From Gammaproteobacteria bacterium (GTDB taxonomy: Bacteria > Pseudomonadota > Gammaproteobacteria > Thiohalomonadales > Thiohalomonadaceae), in the NCBI GenBank assembly GCA_026196275.1, contig JAPHTQ010000077.1, positions 1-39,810 on the forward strand: 39,810 bases of DNA, in the 5' to 3' direction. Shown one piece after another: positions 34,641 through 39,810 of the stretch. The stretch's first letter is position 1. The number at the start of each line of letters is the position of its first letter. The notes below the pieces were generated by a model that was given only the letters and a program-made list of their open reading frames with translations, did not search any database and had not been told where the DNA came from. The translations under genes were made by a program, and so were the position numbers.

Positions 34641-35786
34641 CTATTTGTCGCGGCGATTAAAGATCATAAGGTACTCATGGAACCCGTAGACCCGGTTACG
34701 CTGCTTACCGGTCAGCTCTCTAAGCACACCGTGTTTGACGAAGTCATTTACCAGTGTGCTGGCCGTATTGTGCTTAAGCCCCAACATCTCAGCCACATCA
34801 TTGATACTCACCAACGGCATTTGGTAGAGGTACTGCATAAGCGTCTGCGCGTTCTCCTGACGACGTGTGCTGAAATGGGGTAACACCTCACGCTCCAGTC
34901 GCTCCTTGAGGGCGAGAATATCTTTGAATACCTGAATGGAGTTCTCAGCCGTCTCCTTTACGCCGAACAGGAAGAAGATCAACCACTCTTTCAGCTGGTT
35001 AGCTTGTCGCACTGCCATCAGGCGATCAACGTATTCGGTTTTGTTGCGCTCGAAGTAGTCCGACAGATAGAGAGCCGGTTTGTGCAGCAGGCCGAAGTTG
35101 GCCAGGTAGATGGCGATCATCAGCCTCCCCAGTCGGCCGTTGCCGTCAAGAAAGGGGTGGATGGTCTCGAACTGATAGTGGGCGATAGCAACCTTGATGA
35201 GGTGCGGTACCTGCAGTTCCTCGTTGTGGATGAACTTCTCCAGGTCGCTCATCAACTCAGGTACCTCCTCGTGATGGGGAGGAACAAAGGCGGCATTTTT
35301 GAGGCTAACGCCGATCCAGTTCTGGCTGGCGCGGAACTCACCAGGCAGTTTAGTCTCGCCGCGGACTCCCTGCATCAAAGTCCTGTGGGTATCGCGTAGC
35401 AAACGGTTGGAGAGGGGTAGGGTCTGCAACTGACCGATAGCACCGTTGATAGCCTTGATGTAGTTCTGTACCTCTTCCCAGTCATCGCGCTTCTCTGGAT
35501 CGATGTCCTCCTCGTCGAGCAGGGCCTCCTCCATATTGGTACGGGTGCCCTCAATGCGACTGGATTGAGTCGCTTCCTTGGTAATGTGCATCTTGATGAA
35601 GAAGTCGACGTTAGGCACCAGCTGGGAGAACGCGTTCAGCTCCCCAAGTGCACGATCAGCATCGCTGAGCAAGCGTTGCACCTCTCCGTCCACAACCTCC
35701 CAGGGATGGTTAATGGGCTCGGGAACGAAGCTTTTGTACTCGTACTGTTGCTTGTAGTGCCCTGCCTGGTAGTTATTGATGTCCAT
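34641..35786 (-). CDS. Class II Fic-family AMP transferase with C-terminal winged helix
   Basis: The 381-aa product (ATG 35786, AGGT about 6 nt upstream; in-frame ATG 35825 less likely) has an N-terminal inhibitory helix with SSRIEG ([S/T]xxxE[G/N], Ser75-Glu79), the Fic domain with HPFLDGNGRLGR (His210 to Arg221), and a C-terminal helical and winged-helix region (VSINDVAEMLGLKHNTASTLVNDFVKHGVL). Fic enzymes transfer AMP from ATP to proteins; class II members self-inhibit through the N-terminal helix. The wHTH suggests autoregulation; candidate operators are described at 35808-35915. The 257 bp between this stop and rhuM has no clear gene. Confidence 0.9.
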   Translation of the reverse strand: MDINNYQAGHYKQQYEYKSFVPEPINHPWEVVDGEVQRLLSDADRALGELNAFSQLVPNVDFFIKMHITKEATQSSRIEGTRTNMEEALLDEEDIDPEKRDDWEEVQNYIKAINGAIGQLQTLPLSNRLLRDTHRTLMQGVRGETKLPGEFRASQNWIGVSLKNAAFVPPHHEEVPELMSDLEKFIHNEELQVPHLIKVAIAHYQFETIHPFLDGNGRLGRLMIAIYLANFGLLHKPALYLSDYFERNKTEYVDRLMAVRQANQLKEWLIFFLFGVKETAENSIQVFKDILALKERLEREVLPHFSTRRQENAQTLMQYLYQMPLVSINDVAEMLGLKHNTASTLVNDFVKHGVLRELTGKQRNRVYGFHEYLMIFNRRDK

Positions 35787-35807
35787 TTCTATACCTAAAA
35801 AGGTGGC

Positions 35808-35844
35808 AGTTTTCGATATAGCCAAAAAGTTATGTCTAAAAACT
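35808..35844. promoter_or_regulatory. Fic promoter dyad 1 (AGTTTT...GAYATA half-sites)
   Basis: AGTTTTCGATATAGC (plus strand 35808-35822) faces GTTATGTCTAAAAACT (35829-35844; reverse complement AGTTTTTAGACATAAC). The two half-sites converge on each other 22-58 bp upstream of the fic start codon, the usual place for an operator. Confidence 0.6.
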
Positions 35845-35880
35845 ACGCCCCGAAAGCCCTTATGTCAAATACTGTGCAAG

Positions 35881-35915
35881 AATTCGATATTAAGTTTTTA
35901 CTATGTCGAAAACTT
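35881..35915. promoter_or_regulatory. Fic promoter dyad 2
   Basis: AATTCGATATTAAG (35881-35894) faces ACTATGTCGAAAACTT (35900-35915; reverse complement AAGTTTTCGACATAGT). It repeats the half-site of dyad 1, about 71 bp farther from fic. Isolated matches to the core are also seen at 35859-35870 (CTTATGTCAAAT) and 36001-36010 (ACTATGTCTT). The rest of the 354-bp gap between fic and the next gene is AT-rich and holds no gene; a GCCGGG/CCCGGC hairpin is at about 36072-36091. Confidence 0.6.
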
Positions 35916-36140
35916 ACTAGTGTTAGAGACTTAGAAAGGGTTTTTAAAAATTACCTTAATTTTTGAGGTGTTTTTAGCGCACACGAAAAACCACACATTT
36001 ACTATGTCTTGTTACACACATCTTTTCATCGGCAACATGTAAGGTTTACTTAGAGGTTGCTTGGATGTTTGCCGGGCATGACTCCCCGGCCTATGACGTT
36101 GTTTTAATGGTATCGAATTACGGCTGGCGCCTAATCCGAC

Positions 36141-36806
36141 CTACTCCTTGAGCTTGATCCTCAGCTTCCCCTCCTTCACCTCGATCTCTTCCACCCCTTC
36201 GGCGAAGGCCTTCCAGAAGCCCCGGTCGCCGTACTCCTGAATCAGGTCGATATTCTTGTTGTTGCCGAGCCAGGCGTTGGGCATGGGCACGCCCCATAAG
36301 CTGACGCCTTTGAGGATGACCACCGGGCGGCCTTCGGTGATGCGCACTTCGGCGCCGGCGGTAAGTTTGAGGGTCTTGCCACCGAGGAGGGGGAGTTCCG
36401 GGTCGAGGGGGACCAGCAGTTTGGCGCTGGCGAGATCCTCGGAGAGGTCAATGACGAGGCGGTGGGCAAGATCGGTGTTCTTGGCCAGCAGGGCGTTGAG
36501 TTCCTTTTCGGTGAGGGCGATCTCGCGGCTGGCGCCTTCTTCGGAGTAGGGCTCGGGGGTGAGCGTAGCCTGCTCGTCGTTTGTCGAACGACGGGCGGTG
36601 GGGTCGAGCCGCTGAAGTTTCTGCTCCAGTACCTGCTCCTCTTTTTGATTGAGGGTGACCGGCTTGAACTCCATGGGGAAGATCGCGAGGTAGACGGCAG
36701 ACAGGGTAATGCCGACCGATAGCACCACGGTAAGGATAATCAGTCCGATCACCTTCCACGGAGAGACAGGTTTGAGCTGGGCGTTTTGTTGGACTTCGGT
36801 GGTCAT
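36141..36806 (-). CDS. Conserved inner-membrane-anchored protein
   Basis: The 221-aa product (ATG 36806, GAGG about 8 nt upstream; ATG 36827 less likely) has one transmembrane helix near the N-terminus (VIGLIILTVVLSVGITLSAVYLAI) and a long extracytoplasmic domain with PYSEEGASREIALTEKELNALLAKNTDL, DLASAKLLVPLDPELPLLGGKTLKL and ILKGVSLWGVPMPNAWLG. The family is conserved and sometimes misnamed arginine N-succinyltransferase; its role is unknown. Divergent from the His-rich lipoprotein gene. Its last 26 codons have a diverged copy at 33671-33751. Confidence 0.8.
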   Translation of the reverse strand: MTTEVQQNAQLKPVSPWKVIGLIILTVVLSVGITLSAVYLAIFPMEFKPVTLNQKEEQVLEQKLQRLDPTARRSTNDEQATLTPEPYSEEGASREIALTEKELNALLAKNTDLAHRLVIDLSEDLASAKLLVPLDPELPLLGGKTLKLTAGAEVRITEGRPVVILKGVSLWGVPMPNAWLGNNKNIDLIQEYGDRGFWKAFAEGVEEIEVKEGKLRIKLKE

Positions 36807-36923
36807 CTTCTGTGCCTCGGGCTGCATAGCGGCGCCCCTGTGTCTGGTTGTTGTTTCTGTCCTGCGGAGTGGTTGGCCTCACCGTCACTCTCTCTTTTTA
36901 ATGTAACCCATCGCTGGCTTCCG

Positions 36924-36939
36924 TTCAGCTTTCGTTCAG
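36924..36939 (+). promoter_or_regulatory. TTCAG-N6-TTCAG direct repeat upstream of the lipoprotein gene
   Basis: TTCAG at 36924-36928 and 36935-36939 (GTTCAG CTTTC GTTCAG) repeat with an 11-bp period, about 52 bp upstream of the start codon at 36992. A TATGGT sequence (36951-36956) lies 11 bp beyond, a plausible -10. The box is in the divergent region shared with the membrane-protein gene. The same box occurs at 37525-37540. Confidence 0.6.
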
Positions 36940-36991
36940 TCATCCCCCCTTATGGTGATTGCCACACTGAACAACCATACGGAGCCACGCC

Positions 36992-37519
36992 ATGAACAAG
37001 TTGATCGTCGTTACCGCCGCCCTCGCCTCGGTCACCCTGCTGAGCGGCTGCAAGCATGTGGTGGTGCACCATGCCCATAGCCCCGCTGTGGTCATCGACA
37101 CCCGCCACCACCACGAGTATCGCGAATATCGCGATGTGCGGGTGATTCGCCATGAAGACCCGCGTGTACGCCACCACGACCATGATCGCGGCCGTCGTGA
37201 GGTGCCACCGGGCCATGCGAAGAAGCGCGTGGTGGTGAAGAAGAAGGTGGTAGTGGTCAAGCCGCCGGTGCGGGACGGCAGGTTCCACCGCGAGGTGGAG
37301 CGCCGCAGCACCCCGCACAAGGAGAAGAAACGCCACGAGAAGCAGAGTCGTCGCAGGGAGCAGCACCCACCGCGCCGTGAAAGGGAACATGAGCGCGAGC
37401 GTGATCGCCGGGACGAAGGGCGTCGCGAGGCGCGTCGTGACGAGAAGCAGGATCGCGGCAGGAAGCGCGGCAAGGAGAAGGAGCAGCACGCCCGCAACCG
37501 TGAAGAGCGGTTTAGATAA
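36992..37519 (+). CDS. His/Arg/Lys-rich outer-membrane-type lipoprotein
   Basis: The 175-aa product has a lipoprotein signal (MNKLIVVTAALASVTLLSGC, lipobox LSGC). The mature part is extremely basic and rich in His, Arg and Lys: CKHVVVHHAHSP, HHHEYREYRDVRVIRHEDPR, VPPGHAKKRVVVKKKVVVV, then RREREHERERDRR repeats. GGAG upstream supports ATG 36992. The EYREYR motif is shared with the next gene. PPGxAKK stretches recall RcnB/CigR-like envelope proteins, but the link is weak. Possible metal or polyanion binding. Preceded by a TTCAG box. Confidence 0.75.
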   Translation: MNKLIVVTAALASVTLLSGCKHVVVHHAHSPAVVIDTRHHHEYREYRDVRVIRHEDPRVRHHDHDRGRREVPPGHAKKRVVVKKKVVVVKPPVRDGRFHREVERRSTPHKEKKRHEKQSRRREQHPPRREREHERERDRRDEGRREARRDEKQDRGRKRGKEKEQHARNREERFR

Positions 37520-37524
37520 ATCGG

Positions 37525-37540
37525 TTCAGCTGCCGTTCAG
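37525..37540 (+). promoter_or_regulatory. TTCAG-N6-TTCAG direct repeat upstream of the second basic protein
   Basis: TTCAG at 37525-37529 and 37536-37540 (GTTCAG CTGCC GTTCAG), the same 11-bp spaced repeat as at 36924-36939, 65 bp before ATG 37606. It lies within 25 bp of the stop of the preceding gene, so the second gene has its own promoter. Confidence 0.6.
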
Positions 37541-37605
37541 CGAACCCTTCATAACCTGACAGCGTACCGGGGCAACTCCGCCCCACTGAAGAAGGAGACA
37601 AGACC

Positions 37606-37980
37606 ATGAAAAAGCGTAATCTCATCACCACCCTCGCCCTCACCGCCGTGATGGGCACCGCCATGGCCCTGCCCGCCACCGCCTCGGCCCACGAGGTGAT
37701 TAAGGAGAAGCGGGTGAAGGTGATCAAGACCAGCGACCGCCATCACGGCGACGTCGACCGCTGGTATGTGGAGCGCCACCGCGAGGTCACCCGCTGGGCG
37801 CCGCCGCGCCACGGTCACAAGCACCGTAAGCATCGCGGTCACGACCGGGGGCACCACTACGGCCACCGCAAGCAGCGTCACGAGTATCGCGAATACCGTC
37901 GGGTGGAGCACGAGCCGGTCTACCGCCAGCGTGACCGCGACGGGGTGCGGGTGCGCATCGACTACGACTTCTGGCTCTGA
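37606..37980 (+). CDS. Secreted His/Arg-rich protein
   Basis: A 124-aa protein with an N-terminal signal peptide (MKKRNLITTLALTAVMGTAM + ALPATASA) and a mature part rich in His and Arg (HGHKHRKHRGHDRGHHYGHRK, then HEYREYRRVEHEPVYRQ, ending VRVRIDYDFWL). It has a strong ribosome site (GAAGGAG). It shares the EYREYR element and the TTCAG-type promoter with the lipoprotein gene. Function unknown; metal chelation, acid buffering or LPS/polyanion binding are possibilities. Confidence 0.75.
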   Translation: MKKRNLITTLALTAVMGTAMALPATASAHEVIKEKRVKVIKTSDRHHGDVDRWYVERHREVTRWAPPRHGHKHRKHRGHDRGHHYGHRKQRHEYREYRRVEHEPVYRQRDRDGVRVRIDYDFWL

Positions 37981-38134
37981 ACCGCCGGGCCGGATCTGAC
38001 CGGCTGCATTCCCCCTCCTGCCCGTCTCTCTCCCCGGGCATGGGGGGCTTTCTATCCTGCCGTGCAACCCACCAGTGCTGAGCCTGTGGATAAGGTCCCG
38101 AAGGTGCGTGTATTCTTCAGGATACTAACCCACT

Positions 38135-38156
38135 CCCTCTCCCCTCGGGGAGAGGG
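38135..38156. terminator. GC-rich hairpin upstream of the PepSY gene
   Basis: CCCTCTCCCC (38135-38144) pairs with GGGGAGAGGG (38147-38156) in the 203-bp gap between the His-rich gene and the PepSY gene. It is similar to the hairpin at 27636-27656. It may end the upstream transcript. No T-run of useful length follows. Confidence 0.5.
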
Positions 38157-38183
38157 GGTTACTCAACAAACCGGCAGACCCCT

Positions 38184-38468
38184 ATGAAACAGCTCACCAC
38201 CGCGCTACTCCTCACCCTCAGCCTGTTTGCCGCCGCGCCAGGCGCAGTGGCCGCACCGCTGCTGCTGGCTCAGAATGGCAATGCGGTCACCATCGATGAC
38301 CTGACAGGCAAGAACCTCTCACTGGATCAGGCCGTACGCCAGGTCCGGCGGGAGACCGGCGGTCGCATCCTCTCCGCCAGGACGGTGGAAAAGGGGGGCG
38401 TCACGCTGCACCGTATCAAGGTGCTCACCCCGGATAACCGGGTCATCATTTACGAAATCGACCGCTAG
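38184..38468 (+). CDS. PepSY-domain periplasmic protein
   Basis: A 94-aa product with a signal peptide (MKQLTTALLLTLSLFAAAPG + AVA) followed by a PepSY domain (SLDQAVRQVRRETGGRILSARTV, then LHRIKVLTPDNRVIIYEI). Small PepSY proteins are often encoded just before a two-component system in gammaproteobacteria and may modulate the sensor. The gap to the regulator gene is only 7 bp, so cotranscription is expected. Confidence 0.8.
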   Translation: MKQLTTALLLTLSLFAAAPGAVAAPLLLAQNGNAVTIDDLTGKNLSLDQAVRQVRRETGGRILSARTVEKGGVTLHRIKVLTPDNRVIIYEIDR

Positions 38469-38475
38469 GACCGCC

Positions 38476-39153
38476 ATGCGCATTCTGGTGATCGAGGACG
38501 AGGCGGCCCTGCTGTTACAGGTGCGCCGCCGACTCGAGGAGGAGGGCTATACCGTCGACTCCACCGGCGACGGCAAGGAGGGACTCTACCTCGCCAGCGA
38601 GTACCCGGTGGACCTGGCAGTGGTGGACCTGGGCCTGCCCGGCATGCCGGGGCTGGAGATCATCCGCACCCTGCGCGCCGAGGGGCGTGACCTGCCGATC
38701 CTCATCCTCACCGCCCGCGGCAAGTGGGAGGAGAAGGTCACCGGCCTGGAGGCCGGGGCCGACGACTATCTGGTGAAACCCTTTCACATGGGGGAGCTGC
38801 TGGCGCGGGTCAAGGCGCTGCTGCGCCGTGCCGCCGGCACGGCACGCGACGAGCTGGCCTTCGGGCTGCTGCGACTCGACACCACCGGCCAGCGCGTCAC
38901 CCTGGACGGTGCCCCGGTGGAACTGACCGCCTACGAGTACCGCCTGCTGGAGTACCTGGCACGCCACCACGGCAAGGTGATCCCCAAGGCGGAGCTGGCC
39001 GACTACCTCTATCCCCACGACGATGACCGCGACAGCAACGTCATCGAGGTGCTGATCGGGCGACTTCGCCGCAAGATCGACCCCGATAGCCGCACAAAGC
39101 CCATCGAAACCCTGCGCGGTCGCGGCTACCGCTTCACCCTGGAGCCGGCATGA
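38476..39153 (+). CDS. OmpR/PhoB-family response regulator (PhoP/QseB-like)
   Basis: The 225-aa product has a receiver domain with DE acidic pair (VIEDEA), phosphoacceptor Asp51 (LAVVDLGLPGMPG), Thr in LILTARG and Lys in LVKPF, then a C-terminal winged helix (VELTAYEYRLLEYLARHHGKVIPKAELADYLY, SNVIEVLIGRLRRKID, TLRGRGYRF). It overlaps the sensor gene by 4 bp (ATGA). It is a candidate for the nearby TTCAG-N6-TTCAG boxes, because this family binds direct repeats with 11-bp spacing. Confidence 0.93.
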   Translation: MRILVIEDEAALLLQVRRRLEEEGYTVDSTGDGKEGLYLASEYPVDLAVVDLGLPGMPGLEIIRTLRAEGRDLPILILTARGKWEEKVTGLEAGADDYLVKPFHMGELLARVKALLRRAAGTARDELAFGLLRLDTTGQRVTLDGAPVELTAYEYRLLEYLARHHGKVIPKAELADYLYPHDDDRDSNVIEVLIGRLRRKIDPDSRTKPIETLRGRGYRFTLEPA

Positions 39154-39810
39154 GGTCGCTTTCCGCACGCGTCAGCCTCAGTGCCGCGGTGGTATTGGCG
39201 ATCTTCCTCGCCCTCACCGCCCTGGCGCTGGAGCGCGCCTTCGAGGAGAGCGCCCGTTCTTCGATGCGCGAGCGCCTCTTCGCCCAGCTCTACCTGGTCA
39301 TGGCCGCCGCCGAGGTCAGCGACAGCGGCCGGCTGGTGATGCCGGGCCACCTTGCCGAGCCGCGGCTGGAGCTGCCCGGCTCCGGCCTCTACGCCCGCAT
39401 CGGCGACGACAACGGCGAAACCCTGTGGCACTCCCCCTCCGCGGTGGGGCTGGCGCTGCCCGAACCGCCGGCGGAGAGTGGCGGGCTCGCCCGTATCCGC
39501 TTCGACGAGCAGCGCTACTTCCTCGCCGCCCTCGACATCGAGTGGGAGACGGTGAGCGGCAGCGTGCCGCTGCGCTTCAGCGTGATGGAGGACCCCACCA
39601 CCTTTAGCGAACAGATGACCCAGTATCGCCACAGTCTCTGGGGCTGGCTCGGGGGAATGGCGATCCTGCTGCTTATCGCGCTGGCCGGTACCCTCGCCTG
39701 GGGGCTGCGACCGCTGCGTACCGTCGCCGGTGAGGTGCGCGCCATCGAGTCGGGTGAGCAGGAGAGCCTGCAGCGGGACTACCCCAGCGAGATCCGCCGC
39801 CTCACCGACA
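39150..39810 (+). CDS. Sensor histidine kinase, 3' partial
   Basis: ATG 39150 overlaps the regulator stop. The visible 220 residues show a first transmembrane helix (SLSAAVVLAIFLALTALAL), a periplasmic domain of about 130 residues (SVMEDPTTFSEQMTQYRHSL), a second helix (WLGGMAILLLIALAGTLAWGL) and the start of a HAMP-like linker (RPLRTVAGEVRAIESGEQE, then EIRRLTD). The kinase domain lies beyond the window. This topology fits PhoQ/QseC-like sensors that respond to envelope or divalent-cation stress. Confidence 0.88.
   Translation, partial: MRSLSARVSLSAAVVLAIFLALTALALERAFEESARSSMRERLFAQLYLVMAAAEVSDSGRLVMPGHLAEPRLELPGSGLYARIGDDNGETLWHSPSAVGLALPEPPAESGGLARIRFDEQRYFLAALDIEWETVSGSVPLRFSVMEDPTTFSEQMTQYRHSLWGWLGGMAILLLIALAGTLAWGLRPLRTVAGEVRAIESGEQESLQRDYPSEIRRLTD

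Noticed and set aside
34333-34689. 118-codon plus-strand frame between rhuM and fic
   Set aside because: It overlaps the starts/ends of the flanking minus-strand genes, has no ribosome site, and shows no motif.
34584-36095. Similarity of tgcctggcatggctgcccgg (34584) and tgccgggcatgactccccgg (36070) considered as island attachment repeats
   Set aside because: Both are short GC-rich hairpins with several mismatches; the flanking gene-end duplication is a better boundary signal.
36940-37497. Ser/Arg-rich and hydrophobic long frames antisense to the His-rich lipoprotein
   Set aside because: They arise from the repetitive codons of the sense gene; the sense frame has a signal peptide and ribosome site.

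Overview
This 39.8 kb window is GC-rich, densely coded bacterial chromosome. The gene set (GreB, RapA, ArfB, soluble lytic transglycosylase, YaaA, PpnN, SelO, YecA/UPF0149 family with SEC-C tail, DUF2956, DUF3025, DUF3820) points to a gammaproteobacterium. Genus cannot be settled from the sequence. No rRNA, tRNA, CRISPR array, integrase or transposase gene was seen.

Layout. 0-2.5 kb: the 3' part of a CorC/HlyC-type CBS protein, a stand-alone Cas6/Cmx6-like RNA endonuclease, and divergent greB. 2.5-6.6 kb: a minus-strand operon transcribed NfeD -> slipin -> 88-aa protein -> alpha/beta hydrolase -> NYN/LOTUS protein, with short gaps and ATGA overlaps. 6.7-10.9 kb: rapA and an RhlE-type helicase gene, convergent with overlapping stop codons. 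11.1-13.6 kb: a perfect 30-bp-arm inverted repeat, arfB, a hypothetical gene, a Tat-exported aldo/keto reductase and a DUF3820 gene. 13.7-19.4 kb: lytic transglycosylase, a protein with a degenerate HExxH-like motif, a VOC protein, an unknown 388-aa protein and a DUF89 protein. 19.4-20.8 kb: a 79-bp tandem repeat, a DUF3025 gene and a 146-bp element with near-perfect 18-bp terminal inverted repeats. 20.8-30.7 kb: a HAD-like protein lacking its catalytic Asp, a small conserved gene, a phosphoesterase with yaaA, a YecA-like protein, ppnN, a PLD-family protein, msrA, a DnaT-like mini-operon, a second NYN protein, a pseudouridine-synthase-like protein without the catalytic Asp, and a DUF2956 gene. 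30.8-32.5 kb: selO.

32.7-36.1 kb is an accessory zone: an AT-richer HNH endonuclease gene, a 3'-truncated rhuM-like gene, and a fic gene with two inverted-repeat operator candidates upstream. The rhuM-fic segment lies between an intact membrane-protein gene (36141-36806) and a diverged copy of that gene's last ~26 codons (33671-33751), which resembles integration into a gene's 3' end.

36.1-39.8 kb looks like an envelope-stress module: a membrane-anchored protein, two secreted His/Arg/Lys-rich proteins each preceded by a TTCAG-N6-TTCAG direct repeat, then a PepSY protein, an OmpR-family response regulator and its sensor kinase (cut by the window edge). The repeat has the 11-bp period expected for an OmpR-family dimer, so the neighbouring regulator is the obvious candidate to control these genes. 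The best leads for undescribed biology are this module, the fic operators with the flanking gene-end duplication, the orphan Cas6, and the two catalytically degenerate enzymes.
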